The notes: generated by a model not told the origin, from the sequence alone. DNA of 64,000 nucleotides from Dallia pectoralis (GCA_029465975.1 CM055759.1:11972744-12036743), one strand, 5' to 3'. Shown: positions 1 to 10,975, numbered from the stretch's first letter. Translations and numbers: made by a program.

Positions 1-496
1 TGCTGCAGGTAGAGATTGTGCTAGAGGATCAATAGCAGGTGTCTTTGTCTTATCTCTTTCCCATCCATTAACATTGCTGAATCATTTGGAGGGCATCTCT
101 GGCTTGCGCACTGTCATCTAAGTAGGGTACTACACGTGTAAGGATGTTGAACAATCTCAATTGAGGGAGTAATTTTTTTGCTGCTGTATATATCCTTTTC
201 TTTAGACTCGGCACCCAACATCATCAACTTTGTAACTTACACTGCCCCACCCTGCCTGCCCTCTGCTCATATATGGAGATACCAAGGCAACTTAAGGTAA
301 TTTGAAGAGTTTCTATCGTTTGTTTAATTTTTCATCATGCCGTCTGACTACCGATGAACTGTCTACATCCAAACAAGTAAAGAAGGTAGCTTGTTGACAT
401 GCTGCTGATTTATACTTTTACGTTATTGGCAAAAAAAAAACGTCATACCAAATTACCACCGAAACCATAACTAACATTGATACAGCCTGTTAATGA
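1..496. other. No gene recognised
   Basis: AT-rich unique-looking sequence with short A and T runs. I see no motif-bearing reading frame or recognisable repeat before the target duplication of element A. Confidence 0.5.
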
Positions 497-501
497 GTAT
501 T

Positions 502-844
502 TGTCACGTATGGGTGAGCTGTGTTGTCACAGGGTACTTGGGGGGGGCACTTCTGTGTATAATGTTGACTAGAAGCAGAGCTGTTTTGGGTTTAGCTAAG
601 CACCGAGCATAGGTTAGTCAATCAGTGGGCTATTTAGGGTCTCTGGTTAAGTTCACTGCTTGTGATTGATTTAATGTTACATGTTTCTGTCGTGTCACTC
701 TTTAGCGCATTTTGTTTTCATTCACTATATGTTTTACCGTTCGTGCTAGCTGGTTGTTTTATTTTGTTTAAATTAAACGCCATCCGAACTGGAATCAATG
801 CTCTTCCTGGCTTTCTCCTACACTACACTTGCGAAACCGCGACA
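502..844 (+). repeat. 5' LTR of element A
   Basis: 343 bp, TGTCACG to GCGACA. It matches the 3' copy except for scattered substitutions and one block of roughly 40 bp present only in the 3' LTR. A CTATTTAGGG TATA-like box and an ATTAAA poly(A) signal sit in the usual order. Confidence 0.85.
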
Positions 845-916
845 GAATCACAAGCCAGAAAAATGTGCGTGCCAGAGATGGCCCCCGGTTCCCTCCTACA
901 ACAGGTGTGGAGGTGT

Positions 917-1135
917 GGCCTCTTCCTTCCCCTACGTGCCTGGAGGAGTGGCTCCTTCCTCCCCCTGCATGCTTTGAGGAGTGGCCTCTTCCTCCCCCTG
1001 CATGCCTGGTCGAGTGGTCCCTCCCCCCTCTACCGGACTCTCCTCTGCTGGTCTCTCCTCTGTCGGTCTCTCCTCTGTCGGTCTCTCCTCTGCCGTTATC
1101 TCCTATGCGTAACTTTCCTCTGCTGACCTCCACTG
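917..1135 (+). repeat. Internal tandem repeats of element A
   Basis: Roughly three degenerate units of about 48 bp (GGAGTGGC, CTTCCTCCCCCTGCATGC) are followed by about five 15-bp units built on TCTCCTCTGTCGGTC. Both periods are multiples of three, so overlapping frames stay open on both strands. Those open frames are not evidence of a protein on their own. Confidence 0.7.
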
Positions 1136-1296
1136 CCGGTCAGATGGGGGAGGAGAACAGAAAAAGCGTCTCCGTGAACATTGCAGGAGAGGCCCACTGC
1201 AGAACGACCTGCGTGGGGTTTTTCCCTCCCTACCACACCTGAAATTTTAGGGTTAAGCCTGGTTGGTCTGGAAGCCTGACCTTTGCAGGGGAGTAC

Positions 1297-1679
1297 TGTG
1301 ATGTATGGGTGAGCTGTGTTGTCACAGGTTGTTAGGGGGGAGCACTTCTGTGTATAATGTTGATTAGAAGCACAGCAGTTTTGGGTTTAGCTAAGCACTG
1401 GATATAGGTTAATCAGTGGGCTATTTAAGGTCCCTGGTTAGGTTCACAGGTGCTTGGATTGATTTAATGTTACATGTTTCTGAAGTGAGTTTTTTGGTGG
1501 TCTGTACTGTTTGAAGAGTGTTTCAGTAAGTCGCTCTTTAGCACATTTTTTTTAAATTCAGTATATGATTTTCTGTTTGTACTAGTTGGTTGTTTTATTT
1601 TGTGTAAATTAAACGTCATCCAAACTGGAATCAAGCTTTGCCTGGCTTTCTCCTGTACTACACCTGAGAAACCGTGACA
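1297..1679 (+). repeat. 3' LTR of element A
   Basis: 383 bp, TGTGATG to CCGTGACA, directly followed by target duplication GTATT. The CTATTTAAGG box is better preserved here than in the 5' copy. The divergence between the two LTRs makes this an older insertion than element B. Confidence 0.85.
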
Positions 1680-1684
1680 GTATT

Positions 1685-2397
1685 CGGTTCAGCCATGTCA
1701 CAAAATACAGTATCGGCCACCTACAGGTTTATAATGTAGTTGCTTCGGTTAGTAGTGTCTTACTCTTGATCATTTGGAACCCCATAACATATTAATTGAC
1801 AGTGGAAAATTCTCTGCAACATCTATCTAATATGAATTCGTTCATATTCTCAGGTTGGCTGCCACTACTGCTAGGGTAAACCATGAGGAACAGAGCTCCC
1901 CCAATGGGGCTCCGCTCAACTCGCAGAACTTGGATTTGCATAACTATTCTTTCTAGCTGTTGCGTCATCACAGTTGCATTACAGATGATGTTCAAATGGA
2001 GGCAGAAAGAAAGACACTCTGAGGGAAAGACAGAATAAAATATACAGAGAAAGTTGCAAAATTCTGAGATGTATTTGTTGTCAAGCGAGTAAAGTATTGG
2101 CGTTTTACACTACACTGTTTATTTTTATTGTCGGTCGTGGTTAATATATTACCTTTATGCACCGGCTCCTGTGCCTGGCTTCGAAATCCTATTCTCTTTC
2201 AGCGCCATTACAACACCAGGACAACCTCTTCTTCAATGTCAGAAAAACAAATGATACGAGTGTGACTTTAGGAATGACACAGATGATCGCTGGGTGGGGT
2301 TATCTGGCTACTACATGAACCATTGTACTTGTAGAAGACTAAACATATAAACAAAATAGATTTAACCATATCTAACTATAATTAAGAAATATGCACA
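1685..2397. other. No gene recognised
   Basis: Unique-looking AT-rich sequence between element A and the first LINE remnant. A 67-codon minus-strand frame at 1792-1995 has no recognisable motif. Confidence 0.5.
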
Positions 2398-3140
2398 ATG
2401 GGGAGGTCTCTTTGCCAGTCATCCCAGGGAACCTATGCTAGAATCCTATTTGTGGATTTCAGCTCTTCTTTGAACACCATAATCCCAGCCCTCCTCCAGT
2501 ATAAGTTCTCTACCATGGGAGTGCCCTTGTCAACATGTAAATGGATCACAGACTTTCTTTTCAACAGGAGGCATCATATGATGTTGGGGAAACACTCAAG
2601 GTTGCGTCCTACACCCCTCTTCTCTCTGTACACAAACTACTGCACCTCCAGTCACCAATCTGTCAAACTTCTGAAGTTTGCAGATGACACCACCCTCATT
2701 GGTCTAATCTCTGATCGTGAAGAGACCGCCTACAGGTGGGAATTCGACCGGCTGGTCTCCTGGTGCCGTCTCAACAACTTGGAGCTCAATGCTCTAAAGA
2801 CAGTGGAGATGAGAGTGGACTTTAGGAGAAGCCCAGCTGACCTTCGTCCCATTGTCCTGGAGGGCTCACCTGTCAACACAGTGGAGTCCTTTCATTTCCT
2901 GGGCAACACCACCTAGGTCTAGGACCACAAATGGGAGCTAAACATCCCCTCTCTCACTAAGAAAGCACAACAAAGTACAAATTGCCATCGTCCATGATGA
3001 TAAACGCCTACACAGACATCATTATGTCCATCCTAACCTCCTGCATCCTGCATACAGATTGCGGTTACGGCTTATCAAGACCAAAACATCTCGCCACAAG
3101 AACAGCTACTTCCCCACGACAGTGAGTCTAAGGAATATGC
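2398..3140 (+). pseudogene. LINE reverse transcriptase remnant (L2/Rex-like)
   Basis: The 172-residue open part (2398-2916) carries a VDFSSSLNTI segment in the position of the first reverse-transcriptase aspartate. It also has the catalytic box in LLKFADDTTLIGLI (FADD codons near 2676-2687), then WCRLNNLELN and KTVEMRVDFRR, as in fish LINEs of the CR1/L2/Rex superclade. The usual PQG block between fingers and palm is missing, because sequence jumps from KHSRLRPTP to LFSLYTN. After a stop near 2916 the C-terminal part continues out of frame, ending in KTKTSRHKNSYFP at about 3075-3115. That block recurs in the LINE at 24.3-25.0 kb. The 5' end and endonuclease are absent. It is a dead copy. Confidence 0.85.
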
Positions 3141-3149
3141 CTTTAGCAC

Positions 3150-3320
3150 TAGACTTCCCTTCTCTCCAATCTCCTCTATGTAGGCTGCCTCGTCATTGTC
3201 CCTGTTCAGACCAACTACTGTGGTATCCTCTGCGAACTAGTCATGAAGAGGGAGAACAAGAGTGGGCTAAGCCCACAGCCCTGTGGGACACCGGTGTTTG
3301 TCTATTTGTATCTATATTTG
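3150..3320 (-). pseudogene. Opposite-strand LINE reverse transcriptase scrap
   Basis: Read on the minus strand, the segment encodes a PQG-type block (TGVPQGCGLSPLL, split over two frames) and then FAEDTTVVGLN, a mutated FADD box, followed by RDNDEAAYIEEI. This is the palm region of an L2/Rex-like reverse transcriptase with an in-frame stop and a D-to-E change in the catalytic box. It abuts the plus-strand LINE, so two LINE pieces meet in convergent orientation near 3145. Too little remains to assign a family. Confidence 0.65.
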
Positions 3321-5718
3321 TATCAAATGTGTCTTGGCTTGTTTTTTTTAATTGAATGTAAATGTAAAGCTGTTTGCACAGGGCACAGCCGCAAAAGAGA
3401 TCCAGGTCTCAGTTTGAAATAAAAAAAATATTGAAGAAGTGTGATGGAAATGTGCACACATTCTACTTTGTATTGTAGGACACATAATGCAGCGCCTCTG
3501 ATAAAAGAACAGGACAGAGATTGGCGTGAATTCTTGAGTCAACACAAAAATAATAACAGTGTAGCCATGAAATGTAAAATTTATGATAAGATACATAGTA
3601 GTAGCCTCCTTAGAATTTCTCCCCCCCACAAAATGTATTTATAATTGGTTAAAAAAAATTAATAGTTTAAAATGTGTTCTATTTGAGTGTGCATTACTTG
3701 AACATTAAACCAATGAAAATCATCGGACCATATTGGTGTAGAGTATCATGTGGGATGTGGGGTCTTTCTAACTACATCCTATAGAAACCAGTAAAAACAT
3801 TCACTTGTCTATTCCAGCTAACATTCTCAGAGTGCAGATCCCATCTTGGTGTGATAATGACAACTGAAGGGAGGCTTAGTGGTCGAAGGATAACGAATCA
3901 AGATGAATACCCTTTGCATATAGCTCACATTGAATGGACAAATTACCCTAGACATCATACATCCATTGTGGTTCAGAGCAAAGTTCCCATCAAACAACAG
4001 TTTATAAACACCAAAGATAAATGCATTTGTGTTGTCCTTGGATAACATAGGTTGTGGGCTTTGGCACAGACATTTAAATTGACTAACTGATGACATGTCA
4101 CATCATTTATTAACTTCAACAAGACTGTTCAATTTGTCATTTTGTCTGGTCAGCAGGCAAGCAGAAGCTTCAGCGGAGTTATTATGAAAAGTGTTACATA
4201 AGGTTTAGTTTTAGTGGAGCCGTCATTACAAAAAGGTACGTAGGGACCTGTAATTATTCCACAACCGCCCCTTTGATGATACATGCGGACTTATTGTTGC
4301 TGTATTTGTTTTTATTTTAAATGCAACAGCTCGCACTAATTGGGAAGCTACAAACATAATTAACAAAGCTAACATTTATTGTTTAGTGCCCTTCTTTTTT
4401 ACCATATTAATACTTTCCAAAGTGTAGCACTAGGCAATAAGGTGTCTTTGGGATCCATTCAGTCAGTGGTCTAGAGACCGGGCCAGCTAGACAGCTAGAA
4501 AGTGTAACTGCTCTGTTCCAGCCTCAATGAAAACTGATGAGTTCCCTATTGATTTACCATCATTCTACAGAACATGGACAAGGCACACACCAAACGGTTA
4601 AAAGAAATTGACATCACTGCAATGTCACCTCCTGGTCAACCCCCAGGATTCCTCTCCAGACCATAGCAGAAACATTCTTCATGATGGTCTGACACTCCCT
4701 GAGGAGCACTACAACAGGTTAATCAAATGTAATCTAGCCCACTGCATGCTGGGGGATTTAGAGTCGTTAGTGGCATAGAGATGGACGCCAGTGATTTTCC
4801 ACCCCTGGGGTTTAAACGCACACTGTCAACCTGATATGGGACCTTCGTATAAGCGACAGCTAGGTGCAGGCAGCAGATAGAATATCTCTGGACACTCACT
4901 TTCACAGTTAAATAAGGCTTTAGTATGCTCTAAAACAAAAAAGCTTTTGACAAATACAGTAGCAAATATGGTATCCATGCATCAAAGTATCAGGATGGCT
5001 ACCTAGGCTACCTTTATCTATGTCTGGCTCCATTAGCGTTAGACACTAATACAAAAATGTTTGTTCTGATTGGTTATGATAAACCCTGGCTGAATTAGCT
5101 ATTAGCATGGACATTCGGAACCTCACATTGTATAACATTAGCTACAATACCACACTAGCTATTTGTTAAAAAAAAATAAAGCAAGCTCAGACAGTACTGC
5201 GACTCTAGTCTAGGACACATATATAAAATGTGTTGTTTGTATAGTTATAGTTATACCACAGGCAGGATAAAATATTGAAAAAGGAATTCTAAACCGTACA
5301 ATATAGCTAGCTAGTTGTCTTCTATCGAGCTGGTTATCTAGAGCTCTTTCTGCTATTCTCCTTGGTAACAAGATGGTGCAGCACACCGTGAGTGTTCCAT
5401 TCTGAATTGCTTTTCTAATTTTCAATGCTGAACATTATTTGTCCTACTTGCTCCATTACAACTCATTTAGACCTCAGAAGTTGTAGAGTGTCCTTATTCA
5501 GATACAATGCACACATACAGTATTAAACACAAACACACACCAAACAAATCCCAGACCTCATCAGATTTTCAGATGATTATGTTGGAGTGTTTGGTGGTTG
5601 ATTATATTCATGCTTCTACATACAGCAGTGTCATTAGCATGCTGACCAATCCGCCAATATTTCAGTGGTTAAGACCAGTGGGACACTCAACACAACATAT
5701 CAGACAAACACATGTCCT
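3321..5718. other. No gene recognised
   Basis: About 2.4 kb of AT-rich sequence. Short frames at 3348-3644, 3827-4096 and 5210-5425 lack motifs, and several overlap on opposite strands. No repeat family is recognised. Confidence 0.5.
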
Positions 5719-5787
5719 GTGTATTCAACACGATATCACAGGTTTTCGTGAAATAGACACGTTTTTGTACCCCAAATTTGTGACATG

Positions 5788-6178
5788 TGTCACGATTGGT
5801 GTGGTGGCGTTGCTACACTTACATTTCGGTGATGCACTTCCTTGTTTCACTTCCGTGTTTACGTTTGTCTCACGGCTGTTTGCACTTGTAATCAATGGGA
5901 TATAAGAGGGTCGCGAGCAGTGCACTCGTTGCTCCGCATTGTTACATGTCACACGTTGTATTTAGAGGTGAGTGTTAAATGTATTAGAAGACGTGCTGTT
6001 ATTTGACTATTGGATAAGTCGCTGGTTATGCGCACTATTATTTCTAGTTTAACAGTTTAGTTCTTTTCCGCCGTTCACGGTTTGTTTTACTTTTGATTAT
6101 ATAAATAAACCTGTGTTAAAACGGAAACATTGGCTCTGCACATGGCTTCACGCACTACACCTTGGACGGACCGTGACA
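5788..6178 (+). repeat. 5' LTR of element B
   Basis: 391 bp. It has a TATA box (TATAAG, 5901-5906) and an AATAAA poly(A) signal near 6103-6108, giving recognisable U3-R-U5 order. It ends CCGTGACA. Confidence 0.93.
5901..5906 (+). promoter_or_regulatory. TATA box in 5' LTR of B
   Basis: GGGATATAAGAGGG lies 113 bp into the LTR and about 200 bp upstream of the AATAAA signal, as expected for an LTR promoter. The 3' LTR carries the same box. Confidence 0.6.
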
Positions 6179-6718
6179 GAATGCGAAGCCCACAAGATAG
6201 CCAGCGGAGCCTGATGGTGAGTGGATTCCTCGGGGGGGCAAGCTATAGTGCCCCGAAGGATGAAGCTCACCGTCGCACCACGGAGCAGTGGGACTGGGGT
6301 AAGCCGGAGACGCCCGAAGAGGAGTATAGGCGCCTCCGTGCTTACTTCGGGTATGAGCCACCGATGCAGCTATCAGGGCTGATTACACCGGGTCCGCGGT
6401 CCCTCCCGGAGGAAGGCAAGAGGGCACCCCGAAGGCGTCCCAAGAAGGTTTTTGGGGGGGAGCTAAGGAGGTGTTCCGGGAGGACCGCGGAGAGAGCACC
6501 CACGGTCCTGGTGCTGCAGGAACGGCCACCCACTGCTCCGGGGCTGCAGACAGGGGGAGGAAAACCCCTGGAGCTACAGCCACTACCCCCGCCGTGGGAA
6601 GACCCTTTTCTGCCGCCGACGACAGGGACAGAAAAACCCCCGGAGGGGTTGGATGACCAGCCCACGGCCATTATTAGGACGTGGTGGAGGACATGGCTGG
6701 ATTTACAGGAGCCAGCGC

Positions 6719-7228
6719 CTGAGATGGTCGCCACCACGCTTGCGCCTGAGATGGTCGCCGTCACGCCAGCGTCCACGATGGTTCCTGCGTTCCCGCCAGC
6801 GCCCAAGATGGCTACCGTCGTCCCGCCAGCGCCCAAGATGGCTGCTGCCGTCACGCCAGCGCTCAAGATGGCTGCCGTCGTCCCGCCGGCGCTCAAGATG
6901 GCTGTTGCCTGCCGTGCCCGCCGGCGCTCAAGATGGCTGTTGCCGTCACGCCAGCGCCCACGATGGCTCCCGCCGTCACGCCAGCGTCCACGATGGCTCC
7001 TGCCGTCCCGCCAGCGCCCAAGATGGCTACCGTCGTCCCGCCAGCGCCCAGGATGGCTGCCGCCGTCACGCCAGCGTCCACGATGGCTCCCGCCGTCCCG
7101 CCAGCGCTCAAGATGGCTGCCGTCGTCCCGCCGGCGCTCAAGATGGCTGTTGCCGTCACGCCAGCGCCCACGATGGCTCCCACCGTCACGCCAGCGCTCA
7201 AGATGGCTGTTGCTGTCACGCCAGCGCC
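6719..7228 (+). repeat. 30-bp minisatellite in element B
   Basis: About 17 degenerate 30-bp units, each with a (C)AAGATGGCT or CACGATGGCT core and a CCGCCAGC or CGCCAGC linker. One irregular junction at about 6906-6920 changes the reading frame. Confidence 0.85.
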
Positions 7229-7377
7229 CACAATGGCTGCCGCATCGCCGCCCACAATGGCTGCCGCATCGCCGCCCACAATGGCTGCCGCATCGCCGCC
7301 CACAATGGCTGCCGCATCGCCGCCCACAATGGCTGCCGCATCGCCGCCCACAATGGCTGCCGCATCGCCGCCCACGA
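7228..7377 (+). repeat. 24-bp minisatellite in element B
   Basis: About six near-identical 24-bp units with core CCCACAATGGCTGCCGCAT. The frame reading SPPTMAAA is 8 residues per unit. Confidence 0.85.
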
Positions 7378-7384
7378 AGGCCGC

Positions 7385-7676
7385 GCCACGACGACGCTCA
7401 CGATGGCCGCCGCCACGACTACGCTCACGATGGCCGCCGCCACGACTACGCTCACGATGGCCGCCGCCACGACTACGCTCACGATGGCCGCCGCCACGAC
7501 TACGCTCACGATGGCCGCCGCCACGACTACGCTCACGATGGCCGCCGCCACGACTACGCTCACGATGGCCGCCGCCACGACTACGCTCACGATGGCCGCC
7601 GCCACGACACCGCCCACGATGGCCGCCGCCACGACTGCGCCCCCGATGGCCGCCGCCACCACGTCGCCCACGACGG
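7385..7676 (+). repeat. 27-bp minisatellite in element B
   Basis: About ten 27-bp units with core CACGATGGCCGCCGCCAC. The first eight are nearly identical and the last ones diverge. One frame reads TTTLTMAAA, another DGRRHDYAH. Confidence 0.85.
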
Positions 7677-7810
7677 CGGACTCTGAGCCGCACAAGACGG
7701 CGGACTCTGAGCCGCACAAGATGGCGGACTCTCAGCCGCACTAGATGGCGGTCTCTCTGCTGCACTAGATGGCGGTCTCTCTGCCGCACTAGATGGCGGC
7801 CTCTCAGCCA
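7677..7810 (+). repeat. 24-bp tail repeats with AAGATGGCGG cores
   Basis: Five or six 24-bp units containing AAGATGGCGG, AAGACGGCGG or TAGATGGCGG. These are the closest matches in the element to the published YY1 consensus AAnATGGCGGC. Binding is inference. Confidence 0.7.
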
Positions 7811-7952
7811 CCGAGGCCTTTTCAGGGCTGGACCTGCGGTCCTGGACTGACCCTTTTGGGTTTGACTGCGGGTTCTCTCCCTGTTGCTCCCTTGTTTTGG
7901 TTTTGTGTTTCCGTTCGGCTATCTGGGGAGCTAGCCTTTTAGTGGGGGATAC

Positions 7953-8343
7953 TGTCACGATTGGTGTGGTGGCGTTGCTACACTTACATTTCGGTGATGC
8001 ACTTCCTTGTTTCACTTCCGTGTTTACGTTTGTCTCACGGCTGTTTGCACTTGTAATCAATGGGATATAAGAGGGTCGCGAGCAGTGCACTCGTTGCTTC
8101 GCATTGTTACATGTCACACGTTGTATTTAGAGGTGAGTGTTAAATGTATTAGAAGACGAGCTGTTATTTGACTATTGGATAAGTCGCTGGTTATGCGCAC
8201 TATTATTTCTAGTTTAACAGTTTAGTTCTTTTCCGCCGTTCACGGTTTGTTTTACTTTTGATTATATAAATAAACCTGTGTTAAAACGGATACATTGGCT
8301 CTGCACATGGCTTCACGCACTACACCTTGGACGGACCGTGACA
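7953..8343 (+). repeat. 3' LTR of element B
   Basis: 391 bp, differing from the 5' LTR at three sites seen by eye (in GCTTCGCAT, GACGAGCTG and CGGATACATT). It is followed directly by ACATG and the second half of the split MITE. Confidence 0.93.
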
Positions 8344-8807
8344 ACATGCACACGTAAAAGTTTGTTTTTTCGTGTCCTGGACACGATTACTTTTTTGTGT
8401 ACAGAACACGTAATATTTAGGACTCCACAGAAAATCGTCACACACACACAAAAAAGCACACCAAACGTTTTTGGTCAACGACACGTTAAACAAATAAGTA
8501 AATCGAAAGGTTTGGTATTGGTTAAGGTTAGGGCAAGAGTAAGAGTCAGGCTTTCGTTTAATATTTAGAGTAATAAAAAGAGTTATATTCCAGAAAGTTA
8601 AATCAGTCGCGTTTACAATTCAAGCTACGCCCACTTCCTGGTTGAAATGCAAGTTGAGTCAACCAATCACCACACTTGCTTTCGACAGCTCAGGGAAATC
8701 GTGTCCAGGACACGAAAAAAAATACCTTTTACGTGTGGATGTCACAAATCTCAGGTACCAAAATCGTGTCTATTTCACGAAATCTCATGATATCGTGTTG
8801 GTGTATT

Positions 8808-9686
8808 ACTATAATAAAGCAGGTGTGCATAGTGTAGGAAATAGGGTGTCACTTGAGACAAAGCCAAAACAGGCGCTCCAATTTATGGCCTACAATGTAT
8901 GTTAAAAATTGGCGGAGAAAAAGTTAAACATGTATTAACTGGAGTTAAAAACGAATGTGTATTCTTGTCTCCCCTGAAGCTGTCCGTTCTGAGCTCTGTT
9001 AAGGAACAGCATGTTCTCATTAGAAACGCTATGAGACCATTCGCTTTGTGTTGGGATTTCCAAAGCTGCTTCTGTGCTTTTGTTTGAACTGGCACAAACA
9101 ATTCCCCACAAGCCCTCAAGGTACTCCTCGGCTCCTTCAGAGATGGGAGGGAGCGCTTAAAACCAATGTAATTACTTCAAATGGCACAAGCCAGCTCAGA
9201 AATTTGATTGGCTGCCCTTGGTGACCTCTTTTTTGATTGGGTGGAAGATGAAAGCATAATGGGTTGCAGAGAGAAGGATATAGATAGTGATACATGGAGC
9301 GACCACAAGCTCCGTGGTTCAGGGTGTATTACACACATGAAATTATCACCTTGGTCACTTTCCTCTTTTGCAGGTTGAAAACAAACTGGGACTAAAGTAG
9401 TTATTAGATCTGAGACACCCATAATATTGAATAATACATACCTATGTGAAAATTGTACAACATGATGAAATAAAATCTTTGTATAGCCTGGAGCATATTT
9501 CACATCTCTAACTGTAACCCCTACTGGGACACACAAAACCTTTAGTTAGCAGTATATTTTAATATATGCATAAACACGTCGCATGGGAAAAATAAAATCA
9601 GGTAACAAAGATTGGTGGTGGGAGCAGAGAAGATAAGAGGATAGTTATATGCTTGCGGTAGCAACCCTTTCTACTGTTCGAAAACG
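8808..9686. other. No gene recognised
   Basis: Unique-looking sequence. A 119-codon minus-strand frame at 9177-9536 has no motif I recognise. Confidence 0.5.
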
Positions 9687-10783
9687 ACCGTATTTTCCGG
9701 ACTATAAATCGCTCCGGAATATAAGTCGCCTCAGTCAAAATATGCGTCATGACGAGGGAAAAACATATATAAGTCGCAGCGGACTATAAGTCGCATTTAA
9801 TTAATGTATTTCACAAAATCCAAGACCAAAAAAAGACATTTATTCTGGAACATTTAATCACAGAAAAACAGGCTGAATGGGTTAGGGTTAGGTGTGTTCG
9901 GTATGTTAACGTAACACATAAAAAAGTTTTTCAACTAGCATATAGAACATTCGGCTGAATAGGTTAAATTAACATAACAAGCCAGCGAGTCCAACAAGCG
10001 AGTTCCCCGGTAAGCAAGTTCACCAAGCTCCCGATGTCATTCAACATCACTAAATCCATCGAATTCTTCATCCTCTGTGTCACTTATGAACAAGACAGCC
10101 TGGGCATAGAGACGTAACTTCACCGTTGACAAGCCTCTCCCAGCAGCACGTTTACTGTAGTAGCTGACGCGGAAGTTTGTTGATGCGTCTCCATGGCGAC
10201 AGAGTGAATGTGCGCAACTGTATTATCACTGAGTTACTTCACTATATGCAGTTATAATAGTTATAATAATGTAGAGAATTTAATAAGTGAAACACTGTGA
10301 TAATGTTTTATTTTATTTACAGAGAAATAACTTTAATTTGGTTCGATAAAGTTACACGCTGCGCCGGAAGTAGAGTCACCGGCGTAGGTCAGAGTTGAGA
10401 GAGAGTTGAGAGAGGAGCGAACAAAAAGAGAGTTGCAAAGTGATGAACGTTTGAGAGATTGTTTTATATTTTCTACCGCTGGTTGCACTTGGCAAACCGT
10501 TTTCACGATGCAATTGTGCAGAGTTGTTTATGGTGTTTTTCTACAGAACGCTGGAAATAATAAACGCGCAAGTTTGCATCCGTTTCGAGACGTGGAGTAT
10601 TTTGTATAACCAGGGGTAGTTACAATTACCTGTAGTTTGTAATCAGCAGAATAGGATTTTCTTTTTGGGGGCATTTTCAGTTGTATTTAAGTTAATGTTA
10701 ATATATAAGTCGCACCTGACTATAAGTCGCAGGACCAGCCAAACTATAAAAAAGTGCAACTTATAGTCCGGAAAATACCGTAT
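9687..10783. mobile_element. DNA transposon with TATTTTCCGGACTATAA termini
   Basis: The left end GTATTTTCCGGACTATAA is mirrored by TTATAGTCCGGAAAATAC on the right. Near each end ACTATAAGTCGC-type motifs repeat (left: about 9725, 9770 and 9785; right: about 10705 and 10720). This terminal pattern is widespread in fish genomes as a non-autonomous DNA transposon. Family assignment is uncertain and I could not define a convincing target duplication. The interior has a 67-codon frame (10406-10609) with no known motif. Confidence 0.75.
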
Positions 10784-10975
10784 ATATAAATTATATATCT
10801 TTAAAGCATGGGGAAAAAAGTGAAGATTCTGTCATTCTGTTAGACAGGTTATGGGTTAGAGATCTGGGGTCCGTTTCAAGAAGGTGGTTTAACAAACTCT
10901 AAATCTAACCCTGACCTCGGAGTTGATTTACACTAAGATGGAAAACGCTGAGTTTTCGGTTTCAGAACAGCTGAA

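Larger units (their letters stand above)
502..1679 (+). mobile_element. Non-autonomous LTR retroelement A
   Basis: Two related direct repeats bound a 452-bp interior, and the whole is flanked by a perfect 5-bp duplication GTATT (497-501 and 1680-1684), the signature of integrase-mediated LTR insertion. The termini are TGTCACG and CCGTGACA. The interior is far too short for gag or pol and is made largely of C/T-rich short tandem repeats. A G-rich run at about 1283-1296, ending GTAC just before the 3' LTR, is in the polypurine-tract position. The bases after the 5' LTR (GAATCACAAGCC) are not a standard TGG tRNA primer site. Open frames overlapping the 5' LTR and interior show no known domain. 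I infer mobilisation in trans. Confidence 0.88.
6181..7744 (+). pseudogene. Repeat-built gag-position ORF of element B
   Basis: An open frame starts inside the LTR (6130). The first ATG after the LTR is 6181 (MRSPQDSQRS), and the frame runs to 7686. Residues 1 to about 180 are unique, acidic then basic (EEEYRRLRAYFGYEPP), with no domain I know. The rest is repetitive. Peptides containing KMAAA or TMAAA occur in three consecutive frames. The first frame holds 10-residue units to about 6906. A second frame (6933-7380) holds 10- and then 8-residue units. A third (about 7390-7744) holds 9-residue units and ends with HKMADSQPH. One intact KMAAA-repeat protein is therefore not encoded, although long frames remain. 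Elements C and D share the MAAA-type repeat. Function is unknown. Confidence 0.5.
5788..8343 (+). mobile_element. Non-autonomous LTR retroelement B
   Basis: A complete 2,556-bp element: 391-bp LTRs, perfect target duplication ACATG (5783-5787 and 8344-8348), and termini TGTCACG/CGTGACA. The two LTRs differ at only three positions that I can find, so insertion is recent. The interior has no reverse transcriptase, protease or integrase. It starts with a short unique leader and then consists of four successive GC-rich minisatellites. AGTGGGGGATAC just before the 3' LTR is the polypurine-tract candidate. GAATGCGAAGCC follows the 5' LTR where a primer site should be, without the usual TGG. It sits inside a MITE. 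Confidence 0.95.
5726..8800. mobile_element. Long-TIR MITE, split by LTR element B
   Basis: The termini CAACACGATATCA and TGATATCGTGTTG are inverted and flanked by a 7-bp direct repeat GTGTATT (5719-5725 and 8801-8807). The inverted arms run about 110 bp: 5726-5787 plus 8349-8393 against about 8692-8800. They contain CGTGTCCTGGACACG at the inner end. Removing element B and one copy of its target duplication leaves an element of about 514 bp whose arms pair across the insertion point. The interior (8394-8690) has no coding capacity. Superfamily is uncertain. Long arms and a 7-bp duplication do not fit Tc1/mariner (TA) or typical 8-bp hAT. Confidence 0.85.

Noticed and set aside
6342..7789. Long minus-strand frames (184 and 298 codons) over element B
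   Set aside because: Shadows of GC-rich minisatellites, antisense to the LTR promoter and polypurine tract.
10406..10609. 67-codon frame inside the CCGGACTATAA transposon as a transposase
   Set aside because: No catalytic or DNA-binding motif; length typical of chance.
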